DNA of 64,000 nt from Streptomyces sp. NRRL B-3428 (GTDB lineage Bacteria > Actinomycetota > Actinomycetes > Streptomycetales > Streptomycetaceae). Below the pieces are notes generated by a model. It searched no databases and was not told where the DNA came from. It saw only the letters and a program-made list of their open reading frames with translations. A program made the position numbers and the translations under genes. The stretch covers positions 124,001 through 188,000 of the forward strand of contig JOGW01000003.1 of assembly GCA_000721375.1 (NCBI GenBank). Direction: 5' to 3'. Shown in pieces: positions 33,109 through 42,036 of the stretch (positions are counted from its first letter, which is position 1; each line of letters opens with the position of its first letter).

Positions 33109-33842
33109 AACGCCAGGAGCAGCGTCGCCAGGAGCGCCGCCGAGCCCATGACCTCGATCGCGCCCACCACCGGCACCTTCACCCCGCGGCCCGGCAGCAC
33201 GACCGCCCGTACGAGATACGCGGCGAACGGCAGCGCGAGCCAAGGGCTCAACAGAGCAGCGGCGCCGAGCGCGAGCGCGTGGTACCCCACCGAACCCCGG
33301 TAGTACCCCCGGGAGTCGCGCTCGCGGATCATCGTCTTCACGTACGGGACCGTGCCCGCGAAGTAGAGGAGGCAGGCGAGGGCCGGTCCCCGGCCCGCCG
33401 ACCACGAGCCGCCGCCCAGGTGCAGGGTCACCAGGAGCATGCCGCACGCCGGGACCACCGCAAGCAGCCCGTTGAGCAGCGCACGCTCCTTGTTGCGCCA
33501 CGCGTACCAGGTGTTCAGAGCGATGAAGGGGGCGGCCGCCGCGCAGGCCACCAGCAACCACGGGTTCAGCAAGGCGAGCGGCAGGCCCAGCGCAGCGAAC
33601 GCCGCCGAGAAGACCAGCGCCGGGCGGACATGGCGGCGCGGTGCGCGCGGGTTGCGGGAGATGCGGTGCAGGCGCAGCCACTGCTGGGCGTGGTACGTCG
33701 CCATGTAGCCGAGCAGCCAGGCCGCGAGCAGCGGCAGGTGGACCCGGCGCGGCGTCCCCAGGAAGACCCCCGCCGCGAACGGCACCACGAGCATCGCCCA
33801 CGCGCCGTGCTGATCCGGCAGCCAGCGATTGCGCCGGGCCAT
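33105..33842 (-). CDS. YwiC-like integral membrane protein
   Basis: 245 residues from the ATG at 33842, chosen because AAAGGAA lies 5 bases upstream; an in-frame ATG 48 bp earlier is rejected. The N-terminus RRNRWLPDQHGAWAMLVVP is the YwiC-like signature, followed by eight or so hydrophobic helices. In Bacillus, ywiC sits next to narGHJI, and here it is divergent from narG, so a role in nitrate respiration is likely, perhaps membrane assembly; none is proven. The stop codon is the palindromic CTAG it shares with the preceding gene. Confidence 0.85.
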   Translation of the reverse strand: MARRNRWLPDQHGAWAMLVVPFAAGVFLGTPRRVHLPLLAAWLLGYMATYHAQQWLRLHRISRNPRAPRRHVRPALVFSAAFAALGLPLALLNPWLLVACAAAAPFIALNTWYAWRNKERALLNGLLAVVPACGMLLVTLHLGGGSWSAGRGPALACLLYFAGTVPYVKTMIRERDSRGYYRGSVGYHALALGAAALLSPWLALPFAAYLVRAVVLPGRGVKVPVVGAIEVMGSAALLATLLLAF

Positions 33843-33957
33843 ACGGTTCCTTTCGCCTTTGTTCTTCCGATTTTGCTTTTCCGACGCCATGTCGGCTCAC
33901 AGAACGGCCAGTTGACCTGCTCCACCTTCGCACCGCGGGTCCTGGGGAAGTCGGGGA

Positions 33958-33983
33958 AGAGGTCCCGGCCCTACGGGACCTCT
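33958..33983. promoter_or_regulatory. inverted repeat in the ywiC-narG divergent region
   Basis: AGAGGTCCC (33958-33966) and GGGACCTCT (33975-33983) are a perfect 9-bp inverted repeat with an 8-bp spacer, 75-100 bp before the narG start in a 216-bp divergent region. It contains GTCCC/GGGAC half-sites but in the opposite arrangement to the DevR/OsdR box. It could be an operator for an oxygen- or nitrate-responsive regulator, or a leader hairpin. Confidence 0.5.
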
Positions 33984-34058
33984 GTCACCGGAAGCGCCGG
34001 AAGTGCGGGAATAGCCTCAGGGAGAGCCAATTCCACAGGTGTCCGGAGGGACGAGGCG

Positions 34059-37000
34059 TTGCAGCAGGACAGCACAGCCAGCGCTGCCGAAGCGTTGATC
34101 AAAGCCGGTGGTTTCTTCCGCCGCTCCGACGTGTCCGAGGTCTCCGACGACCTGCGCACCATCACGCACAAAGGCGGCCGCGCCGCCGAGGTCTTCTACC
34201 GTGACCGCTGGAGCCACGACAAGGTCGTGTATTCCACGCACGGCGTGAACTGCACGGGTTCCTGCCGCTGGAAGGTGTACGTCAAGGACGGCATCATCAC
34301 CTGGGAGACTCAGGCGACGGATTATCCGTCGACCGGTCCCGACCGCCCGGAGTACGAGCCGCGCGGATGTCCGCGAGGTGCTTCCTTCTCCTGGTACTCC
34401 TATTCGCCCACGCGCGTGCGTTATCCGCATGTCCGCGGGGCGCTCCTGGAGATGTACCGCGAGGCCAAGAAGCGGCTGAAGGACCCGGTCCTCGCCTGGG
34501 CCGACATCCAGAACGACCCCGAGCGCCGGCGCAGGTACCAGAAGGCACGCGGCAAGGGCGGTCTGGTGCGCGCGACTTGGGAAGAGGCCGTCGAGATCGT
34601 CTCGGCCGCGCATGTCCACACCATCAAGCAGTACGGTCCGGATCGGGTTGCGGGCTTCTCGCCGATCCCGGCCATGTCGATGGCCTCGCACGCGTCCGGT
34701 GCGCGGTTCCATTCGCTGATCGGTGCGCCGATGCTCAGCTTCTACGACTGGTACGCCGATCTTCCGGTGGCTTCCCCGCAGGTGTTCGGCGACCAGACGG
34801 ACGTCCCGGAATCCGGCGACTGGTGGGACGCCGCGTATCTGATGATGTGGGGCTCCAATGTGCCGGTGACCCGGACCCCGGACGCCCACTGGATGGCCGA
34901 GGCGCGTTATCGCGGGCAGAAGGTCGTCACCGTATCGCCGGATTTCGCGGACAACACCAAGTTCGCCGACGAGTGGATGCATCCGCATCCGGGGACCGAC
35001 GGTGCGCTCGCTCTGGCGATGGGGCATGTGATTCTCAAGGAGTTCTTCGTCGACAACAAGACGGAGTTCTTTGAGAATTACGTACGGACCTACACCGATC
35101 TTCCTTTCCTGATCACCCTGAGCGAGGGCGATCAGGGGCTTGTTCCCGGGAAGTTCCTGACCGCCGCCGATCTCGGTCAGGAGACCGAGAACGCCGAGTG
35201 GAAGACCGTTCTCGTCGATGACGTGACCGGTGAACTGACCGTCCCCAACGGCACCTTGGGCCACCGCTGGGGCAAGAACGAAAAGCCCGAGTGGAATCTC
35301 GACCTCGGCGACACCGTCCCCCGGCTCACCCTCGTCGACCACGCGGAGGACCGCGTCACGGTCACGCTCCCCCGTTTCGACGAGGACGCGTCCGACGGTG
35401 TCATGCGCCGCGGTGTCCCCGTCCGCCGCGTGGGCGACCGGCTCGTCACCACCGTCTTCGACCTGCTGCTCGCCCAGTACGGCGTCGAGCGCCCCGGCCT
35501 GCCCGGCGAGTGGCCCACCTCGTACGAGGACACCGAGACCCCCGGCACCCCCGGCTGGCAGGAGACCCTGACCTCCGTGCCCGCGGCACAAGCCACCCGC
35601 GTGGCACGGGAGTTCGCGCAGACCGCCGTGGACTCCGAGGGCCGCTGCATGATCCTCATGGGGGCGGGCACCAACCACTGGTTCCACTCCGAGACGATCT
35701 ACCGCGCCTTCCTGGCCCTGCTGACGATGACCGGGTGCCAGGGCCGCAACGGCGGTGGCTGGGGCCACTACGTGGGCCAGGAGAAGTGCCGTCCGGTGAC
35801 GGGCTGGGCCACCCTGGCCAGCGCGAGCGACTGGGGCCGGCCGCCGCGGCACATGATCGGCGCGGGCTGGTTCTATCTGCACACCGACCAGTGGCGTTAC
35901 GACTCACTGCCCGCCGAGGCGCTCGCCTCGCCGCTCGGTGCGGGCCGCTTCGAGGGCATGACGGGCGCCGACTGTCTGGCCGCGTCCGCGCGCATGGGCT
36001 GGATGCCCTCGTATCCGACCTTCGACCGCAATCCCCTGGAGCTGGGAGAGCACGACGATCCCGTGGGCCATACGGTGCAGATGCTCAAGGACGGCGATCT
36101 CGGCTTCGCCGGTGAGGATCCGGACGCGCCGCACAACTGGCCGCGCGTGCTCAACGTATGGCGGGCGAATCTGCTCGGTTCGAGCTCCAAGGGCAACGAG
36201 TACTTCCTCAAGCACCTGCTCGGCACCCACTCCAACCTGCCCGAGGACGGGCCGCGTTGTGCGCCGCGTGATGTGACATGGCATGAGGAGGACGTCGAGG
36301 GCAAGCTCGATCTGCTGCTCACGATGGACTTCCGGATGACCTCGACGACACTGCTCGCCGACGTCGTACTGCCGGCGGCCACCTGGTACGAGAAGCACGA
36401 CCTCTCGTCCACCGATATGCACCCCTTCCTGCACGCGTTCACCCCGGCCGTGGACCCGCCGTGGCAGGCGCGCTCGGACTACGACGCGTTCCACGCGATA
36501 GCCAAGCGCTTCGGCGAGCTCGCCAAGGAGCACCTGGGCGTACGCCGCGACCTGGTCGCGACCGCGCTGCAGCACGACACCCCCGGCGGCGAGATGGCCC
36601 AGCCCGGTGGCGTGGCGCTCGACTGGTCGAAGGGCGAGTGCGAGCCCGTCCCCGGCAGGACCATGTACAACCTCACGGTCGTCGAGCGGGATTACGGGGC
36701 CGTGGGCGAGAAGTTCGCCGCGCTCGGACCGCTGATCGACACCCTCGGAGTCACCACGAAGGCGATCACCTTCGACGTGGCCGAGGAGGTCTCGTATCTG
36801 AAGAGCAAGAACGGGACGGTACGCGGCGGTGTCGCCGACGGGCGGCCGAAGCTGGAGACGGCGCAGCAGGCCTGCGAGGCGATCCTGTCGCTGTCCGGGA
36901 CCTCCAACGGACGCCTCGCCACCCAGGGTTTCCACACCCTGGAGCAGAAGGTCGGTACGGAGATGGCGCATCTCGCGGCCGAGGCCGAGGGCAAGCGGAT

Positions 37001-37727
37001 CACGTTCGCGGACACCCAGGCCCGTCCGGTGCCCGTGATCACGTCGCCCGAGTGGTCGGGCAGCGAGTCCGGCGGCCGCCGCTACACGGCCTTCACCGTG
37101 AACACCGAGCACCTCAAGCCCTGGCACACCCTCACCGGACGCCAGCACTTCTTCATCGACCACGACTGGATCCACGAGGTCGGCGAGTCGATGCCGGTCT
37201 ACAAGCCGCCGCTGGACATGAGCAAGTTGTACGGGGAGCCGAAGCTCGGCACCGTCGACGCTCAGGAGAAGAGCGTCGCTGTCCGGTACTTGACCCCGCA
37301 CAACAAGTGGGCCATCCACAGCCAGTACCAGGACAACCTGTTCATGATGACGCTCGGCCGCGGCGGTCAGACGGTGTGGATGTCGCCGCAGGACGCCGAC
37401 TCGATCGGGGTCAGGGACAACGACTGGATCGAGGCGGTGAACAGGAACGGCGTCGTCACGGCCCGCGCGATCGTCTCGCACAAGATGCCGCCCGGCACGG
37501 TCTACATGAACCACGCGCAGGAGCGCACGGTCGGTGTGCCGAAGACCGAGAAGACCGGCAGGCGCGGCGGTATCCACAACTCGCTGACCCGGATCATGCT
37601 CAAGCCCACCCATCTCGTGGGTGGCTACGCCCAGCTGACCTGGGCCTTCAACTACCTCGGCCCGACCGGTAACCAGCGCGACGAGGTCACTGTCATCCGC
37701 CGCCGCAACCAGGATGTGGAGTTCTAG
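34059..37727 (+). CDS. narG: respiratory nitrate reductase alpha subunit NarG
   Basis: 1222 residues from a TTG at 34059, supported by GGAGGG 8-14 bases upstream; no in-frame ATG or GTG lies at the expected start. The FS0 [4Fe-4S] ligands are His61, Cys65, Cys69 and Cys104. The molybdenum site segment SFYDWYADLP carries the Mo-coordinating aspartate, and FGDQTDVPESGDWWD and WGSNVPVTRTPDAHW are NarG signatures. With bis-MGD cofactor it reduces nitrate to nitrite on the inner face of the membrane. No Tat signal is seen, consistent with cytoplasmic orientation. It is the first gene of a narGHJI-radical SAM operon. Confidence 0.97.
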   Translation: MQQDSTASAAEALIKAGGFFRRSDVSEVSDDLRTITHKGGRAAEVFYRDRWSHDKVVYSTHGVNCTGSCRWKVYVKDGIITWETQATDYPSTGPDRPEYEPRGCPRGASFSWYSYSPTRVRYPHVRGALLEMYREAKKRLKDPVLAWADIQNDPERRRRYQKARGKGGLVRATWEEAVEIVSAAHVHTIKQYGPDRVAGFSPIPAMSMASHASGARFHSLIGAPMLSFYDWYADLPVASPQVFGDQTDVPESGDWWDAAYLMMWGSNVPVTRTPDAHWMAEARYRGQKVVTVSPDFADNTKFADEWMHPHPGTDGALALAMGHVILKEFFVDNKTEFFENYVRTYTDLPFLITLSEGDQGLVPGKFLTAADLGQETENAEWKTVLVDDVTGELTVPNGTLGHRWGKNEKPEWNLDLGDTVPRLTLVDHAEDRVTVTLPRFDEDASDGVMRRGVPVRRVGDRLVTTVFDLLLAQYGVERPGLPGEWPTSYEDTETPGTPGWQETLTSVPAAQATRVAREFAQTAVDSEGRCMILMGAGTNHWFHSETIYRAFLALLTMTGCQGRNGGGWGHYVGQEKCRPVTGWATLASASDWGRPPRHMIGAGWFYLHTDQWRYDSLPAEALASPLGAGRFEGMTGADCLAASARMGWMPSYPTFDRNPLELGEHDDPVGHTVQMLKDGDLGFAGEDPDAPHNWPRVLNVWRANLLGSSSKGNEYFLKHLLGTHSNLPEDGPRCAPRDVTWHEEDVEGKLDLLLTMDFRMTSTTLLADVVLPAATWYEKHDLSSTDMHPFLHAFTPAVDPPWQARSDYDAFHAIAKRFGELAKEHLGVRRDLVATALQHDTPGGEMAQPGGVALDWSKGECEPVPGRTMYNLTVVERDYGAVGEKFAALGPLIDTLGVTTKAITFDVAEEVSYLKSKNGTVRGGVADGRPKLETAQQACEAILSLSGTSNGRLATQGFHTLEQKVGTEMAHLAAEAEGKRITFADTQARPVPVITSPEWSGSESGGRRYTAFTVNTEHLKPWHTLTGRQHFFIDHDWIHEVGESMPVYKPPLDMSKLYGEPKLGTVDAQEKSVAVRYLTPHNKWAIHSQYQDNLFMMTLGRGGQTVWMSPQDADSIGVRDNDWIEAVNRNGVVTARAIVSHKMPPGTVYMNHAQERTVGVPKTEKTGRRGGIHNSLTRIMLKPTHLVGGYAQLTWAFNYLGPTGNQRDEVTVIRRRNQDVEF

Positions 37728-37731
37728 TTCC

Positions 37732-39267
37732 ATGCGCGTAATGGCACAGGTAGCCATGGTCATGAACCTCGACAAGTGCATCGGCTGCCACACGTGCTCG
37801 GTCACCTGCAAGCAGGCGTGGACCAACCGCAAGGGCACCGAGTACGTCTGGTTCAACAACGTCGAGACGCTGCCCGGCCAGGGCTACCCCCGGCGCTGGG
37901 AGGACCAGGAGAAGTGGAAGGGCGGCTGGGAGCGCACGCGTTCCGGACGCCTGCGCCTCAAGGCCGGCGGCAAGGTGAAGCGCCTCGGGCAGATCTTCGC
38001 CAACCCCGAGATGCCGCAGATCGAGGACTACTACCAGCCCTGGACATACGAGTACAAGAACCTCACCGAGGCACCGGCCGGTGACGACATGCCCGTCGCC
38101 CGTCCGGTCAGCCAGGTCACGGGTGAGCCGATCGACAAGATCGAGTGGGGTCCCAACTGGGAGGACAACCTGGGCGGCGGGCCGGAGCACGCCGTCAAGG
38201 ACCCCCTCATCGAGAAGATCCGCGACCAGGTCGGCGAGCAGATCAAGATGGAGTTCGAGAAGAGCTTCATGTTCTATCTGCCGCGCGTGTGCGAGCACTG
38301 CCTCAACCCGGCCTGTGTGTCGGCCTGTCCGTCCGGCGCGATGTACAAGCGCGTCGAGGACGGCATCGTCCTGGTCGACCAGGACCAGTGCCGCGGCTGG
38401 CGGATGTGCGTGAGCTCCTGCCCGTACAAGAAGGTCTACTTCAACCACTCCACCGGCAAGGCCGAGAAGTGCACCTTCTGCTTCCCGCGCGTGGAGGTCG
38501 GCCTGCCGACCGTGTGCTCCGAGACCTGTGTGGGCCGGATGCGCTACCTCGGCGTGATGCTGTACGACGCCGACAAGGTGACCGAGGCCGCGGCGGTGGA
38601 GGACGAACACGACCTCTACCCGGCTCAGTTGGGCGCGTTCCTCGACCCGCACGACCCGGCCGTGCAGGCCGCCGCCCGTGCGAACGGGATCACCGACGAG
38701 TGGCTGGACGCCGCCCGCCGCTCCCCCGTGTACGACCTGATCGCCACCTACCAGGTCGCGCTCCCGCTCCACCCGGAGTACCGGACGATGCCGATGGTCT
38801 GGTACGTCCCGCCGCTCTCCCCCGTGGTCGACGCGGTGGCCGCCACCGGCAACGACGGCGAGGACGTACGCAACCTCTTCGGCGCGATCGACGCGATGCG
38901 CATCCCGGTCGAGTACCTCGCCGAGCTGCTCGCGGCCGGTGACACATACGTGGTCGACGCGGTCCTGCACCGGATGGCCGCGATGCGCGCGTACATGCGC
39001 CGGGTCAATCTCGGGCAGCCGCGCGACGAGTCCATCGCGGCCGCCGTCGGTCTGACGGGTGTCGAGATCGAGGACATGTTCCGGCTGCTCGCGATCGCCA
39101 AGTACGAGGACCGGTACGTGATCCCGACGGCGGCGCGCGCGGACGCGGACGCGCTGGCGGACACGCATCCGCTCGACCCCTCCGCTGATACCTGCCCCGT
39201 GTCGGCCGAGGCTCTCGGCGGCTCCCGCCCCCTGCTCAACCTCTCCCCGACGCGGAGGAGTGCATGA
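37732..39267 (+). CDS. narH: respiratory nitrate reductase beta subunit NarH
   Basis: 511 residues from ATG 37732, 4 bases after the narG stop. The first cluster is CIGCHTC...TC at residues 16-26 and the second group CEHCLNPAC; the 3Fe-4S site has Trp in place of a cysteine (CRGWRMC), as expected for NarH. It passes electrons from the NarI hemes to NarG. Most of the C-terminal half is the usual NarH extension with AEDIFRL-type helices (here VEIEDMFRLLAIAKYEDRYV). Its TGA overlaps the narJ ATG. Confidence 0.97.
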   Translation: MRVMAQVAMVMNLDKCIGCHTCSVTCKQAWTNRKGTEYVWFNNVETLPGQGYPRRWEDQEKWKGGWERTRSGRLRLKAGGKVKRLGQIFANPEMPQIEDYYQPWTYEYKNLTEAPAGDDMPVARPVSQVTGEPIDKIEWGPNWEDNLGGGPEHAVKDPLIEKIRDQVGEQIKMEFEKSFMFYLPRVCEHCLNPACVSACPSGAMYKRVEDGIVLVDQDQCRGWRMCVSSCPYKKVYFNHSTGKAEKCTFCFPRVEVGLPTVCSETCVGRMRYLGVMLYDADKVTEAAAVEDEHDLYPAQLGAFLDPHDPAVQAAARANGITDEWLDAARRSPVYDLIATYQVALPLHPEYRTMPMVWYVPPLSPVVDAVAATGNDGEDVRNLFGAIDAMRIPVEYLAELLAAGDTYVVDAVLHRMAAMRAYMRRVNLGQPRDESIAAAVGLTGVEIEDMFRLLAIAKYEDRYVIPTAARADADALADTHPLDPSADTCPVSAEALGGSRPLLNLSPTRRSA

Positions 39268-39923
39268 CCCCCGATGCCGTTGTACGCCTGGTCGCCGGCC
39301 GACTCCTCCAGTACCCGGACGAGCGCCTGTACGCGGAACTCCCGCGATACGAGGCGGCCCTCGCCGGGGCGGCCCCCGAACCGGCCGGACTGCTCACGGA
39401 GTTCCTCGCGTACGCGAGGACGACATCCGGGCTCGACCTCGCCGCGCACTACACGGACACCTTCGACACCCGTAACCGCCGCTGTCTGTATCTGACGTGG
39501 TGGACGGACGGTGACACCCGCAACCGCGGTCTCTCGCTCGTCCGTATGAAGCGGATCTACCGGGACTTCGGCCTGGAATTCGCCAGTGACGAACTGCCCG
39601 ACTTCCTGCCCGTGGCCCTGGAGTTCGCGGCCCTGCACCCCGAGGCGGGCACCCAGCTCCTCGAAGAGCACCGGGCCGGTCTCGAGCTCCTGCGCCTGGC
39701 GGTGACCGCTGCGAACACCCCGTACGCCCGGGTCCTCGAAGCCGTCTGCGCCACGCTGCCCGGACCCTCGCCCGAGACCAAGGCCGAGGCGAAGGCGCTC
39801 GCCAAGCGCGGTCCCGCGCACGAGAGCGTCGGGCTCTCCGATCCGCTCGAACCCTTCGGGCCGGGTGTCGAACTCCCCTGGCCCGCCATGCCGCCCGAGA
39901 CCCTGGAAAGGACACCGGCCTGA
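39264..39923 (+). CDS. narJ: NarJ, nitrate reductase assembly chaperone
   Basis: A 219-residue helical TorD/NarJ-like protein. The conserved helix DELPDFLPVALEFAAL and the motif TDTFDTRNRRCLYLTWW are diagnostic. It holds apo-NarG-NarH while the molybdenum cofactor is inserted and does not stay in the enzyme. It overlaps narH by 4 bp (ATGA) and narI by 1 bp, so all are translationally coupled. Confidence 0.96.
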   Translation: MTPDAVVRLVAGRLLQYPDERLYAELPRYEAALAGAAPEPAGLLTEFLAYARTTSGLDLAAHYTDTFDTRNRRCLYLTWWTDGDTRNRGLSLVRMKRIYRDFGLEFASDELPDFLPVALEFAALHPEAGTQLLEEHRAGLELLRLAVTAANTPYARVLEAVCATLPGPSPETKAEAKALAKRGPAHESVGLSDPLEPFGPGVELPWPAMPPETLERTPA

Positions 39924-40654
39924 TGGATCTGATCCTCTGGGGGGTCTTCCCCTACCTCGTCGTCGTGCTCCTGATGGCGGGACTCGTCTGGCGGGCGCGC
40001 TACGACCGCTTCGGCTGGACCACGCACTCCACGCAGGTCCACGAGTCGCGGCTGCTGAGCATCGGTTCGCCGCTCTTCCACTTCGGGATGGCCTTCGTGG
40101 TCGTCGGGCATGTGGTGGGGCTGCTGATCCCGAAGACCTGGACGGACGCGGTCGGTCTGAGCGACCACACGTACCACCTGCTCGCCGTCACGACGGGTTC
40201 GGTGGCGGGTGTGGCGGCCGCGGCCGGGATCGGGATCCTGGTCTACCGCCGCTTCAAGGTGGCCGCCGTGAAGAAGGCGACGCTGAAGAGCGATCACCTG
40301 ATGTACACGTTCCTGCTCGGCGCGATGACGCTCGGGATCGTGGCCACGCTGCTCAACTCCACCGGCGCGATGGGCGATTACAACTATCGCGAGGGTGTCT
40401 CGCTGTGGTTCCGCTCGCTGTTCACCCTCCAGCCGGACTACGCGCTGATGGGCCAGGCCCCCGCGGCCTTCCAGCTGCATGTGATCTTCGGCCTCGGGCT
40501 CTTCCTCCTGATTCCCTTCTCGCGCCTGGTGCACATGTTCAGCGCCCCGCTGAAGTACCTGTTCCGGCCGTACGTGGTGTACCGCAGCCGCGACCCGAAG
40601 CAGCCGGTCGCCCAGCGTCCCACGCGCCGCGGCTGGGAGAAGGTGGGCTCGTGA
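39923..40654 (+). CDS. narI: NarI, diheme cytochrome b subunit of nitrate reductase
   Basis: A 243-residue protein of five transmembrane helices. The histidines that bind the two b hemes are in HESRLLSIGSPLFHFG and HVVGLLIP near the N-terminus and in the last helices (QLHVIFGLGLF, FSRLVHMF). It takes electrons from menaquinol at the outer face and feeds NarH. The end (FRPYVVYRSRDPKQ) is typical. Its stop overlaps the GTG of the radical SAM gene (GTGA). Confidence 0.96.
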   Translation: MDLILWGVFPYLVVVLLMAGLVWRARYDRFGWTTHSTQVHESRLLSIGSPLFHFGMAFVVVGHVVGLLIPKTWTDAVGLSDHTYHLLAVTTGSVAGVAAAAGIGILVYRRFKVAAVKKATLKSDHLMYTFLLGAMTLGIVATLLNSTGAMGDYNYREGVSLWFRSLFTLQPDYALMGQAPAAFQLHVIFGLGLFLLIPFSRLVHMFSAPLKYLFRPYVVYRSRDPKQPVAQRPTRRGWEKVGS

Positions 40655-41826
40655 AGCGCGTAGTGCGCACCCCGCGCCACTCGGTCGACGAGCGTCCGTT
40701 CATCGTCATCTGGGAGGCGACGCGGGCTTGTCCGCTGGCGTGTCTGCACTGCCGGGCGGAGGCCCAGCTCCGGCGCGATCCGGGCGAGTTGGACGGCGCG
40801 GACGCCCGTCGTCTGATGGACCAGATCGCATCGTTCGGCAAGCCGAGCCCGTTGTTCGTCATCACGGGCGGGGATCCCTTCCAGCGTGCGGATCTGCGGG
40901 AGCTTGTCGCGTACGGGACGTCGCTGGGGCTGCGGATCGCGGTCTCGCCGTCCGGCACGCCGACGCTCACGTACGAAAACCTCTCGGCCGTACGGGACGC
41001 GGGCGCCGTAGCCCTGTCGCTGTCCCTCGACGGATCGACGGCCTCGCGCCATGACGCCTTCCGAGGCGTGGACGGCGTCTACGGCTGGACCCTCGACGGC
41101 TGGCGGATGGCCCGCGAGCTCGGCCTCAAGGTGCAGATCAACACGACCGTGACCCGGCACAGCCTGGACGACCTCGCCGATATCGCGGCGGTCGTGAAGC
41201 GCGAGGGCTCGATGATCTGGAGCGGCTTCATCCTGGTGCCGACGGGTCGCGGGGAGCAGCTCGACGCCCTGACTCCCGCGGAGATCGAGGACGTCATGCA
41301 CTTCCTCTACGACTGCGGTGCGGTGATGGCGACGAAGACGACGGAGGGGCATCACTTCCGGCGGGTGGCGCTGCAGCGGACGATTCTCGCGCGCCGGGGT
41401 GAGGAGCCGGTCACGGGTGAGCTGTACGCCTCGCTGGTCGCGCGCGCCCGTGAGCTGGGTGTCTTCGACGGGGCGCAGCGTGCGGTCCGCCGTCCTCCGA
41501 TGGACGTCGGCTCCGGCCGCGGCTTCGTCTTCGTCTCGCATACGGGCGAGGTCCACCCGAGCGGCTTCCTCCCCCTCTCGGCGGGCAACGTCAAGAACCA
41601 CCCGCTCCCGGAGATCTACCGGGGCTCGGCCCTCTTCAACTCCCTGCGCGACCCGTCCCTCCTTGAGGGCAAGTGCGGTCGCTGCGAGTTCAACACGGTG
41701 TGCGGGGGGTCGCGGTCGCGGGCGTACGGGGTGACGGGGCGGACGTTGGCGGCGGACCCTTGGTGCGCCTACGAGCCCGGCTCGTTCGCGTACCAGGCGG
41801 AGCTCGCCGAGCTGTTGCCGGTCTGA
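40651..41826 (+). CDS. radical SAM/SPASM protein coupled to narGHJI (TIGR04053-like)
   Basis: 391 residues from the GTG at 40651, overlapping narI by 4 bp. The radical SAM cluster motif is CPLACLHC (CxxxCxxC) at about residues 30-37, followed by FVITGGDPF and VSPSGT. A C-terminal SPASM cluster is seen in KCGRCEFNTVC and DPWCAYEPG. The family includes heme-related (AhbD/NirJ) and peptide-modifying enzymes. Its tie to nar and the nearby porphyrin oxidase favour a heme or porphyrin function (inference). No precursor peptide was found next to it. Confidence 0.85.
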   Translation: MKRVVRTPRHSVDERPFIVIWEATRACPLACLHCRAEAQLRRDPGELDGADARRLMDQIASFGKPSPLFVITGGDPFQRADLRELVAYGTSLGLRIAVSPSGTPTLTYENLSAVRDAGAVALSLSLDGSTASRHDAFRGVDGVYGWTLDGWRMARELGLKVQINTTVTRHSLDDLADIAAVVKREGSMIWSGFILVPTGRGEQLDALTPAEIEDVMHFLYDCGAVMATKTTEGHHFRRVALQRTILARRGEEPVTGELYASLVARARELGVFDGAQRAVRRPPMDVGSGRGFVFVSHTGEVHPSGFLPLSAGNVKNHPLPEIYRGSALFNSLRDPSLLEGKCGRCEFNTVCGGSRSRAYGVTGRTLAADPWCAYEPGSFAYQAELAELLPV

Positions 41827-41985
41827 CCGGGGGCGGGGGCGGGGGAGAAAAATGCCCGTTCGACGCGCATATTCCGGCCGTAAGGACGAGAGCCCGGACC
41901 TCGCAAGGGCAAGAGGCCCTCGAACGGGCCCCGGGCGGGCCGACCGTCCCCTCCCACCGGGTCGGAGGGCCCGGGGGAGACGGCC

Positions 41986-42003
41986 CGACGGTACGTACCG
42001 TCG
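41986..42003. promoter_or_regulatory. 18-bp palindrome upstream of hemG
   Basis: CGACGGTACGTACCGTCG is a perfect palindrome ending 33 bp before the hemG start, in a 210-bp gap. Its centre (GTACGTAC) matches the arms of the repeat at 3814-3840. The position is right for an operator. Confidence 0.45.
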
Positions 42004-42036
42004 AAAGCAGGACCACACCCCACGAGGGAGACCCCC

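Noticed and set aside
33279..34058. N-terminal extension of narG by 260 codons
   Set aside because: It lies over the divergent YwiC-like gene and its content is Arg/Gln-rich off-frame sequence; the TTG at 34059 has a ribosome site and gives the family N-terminus.
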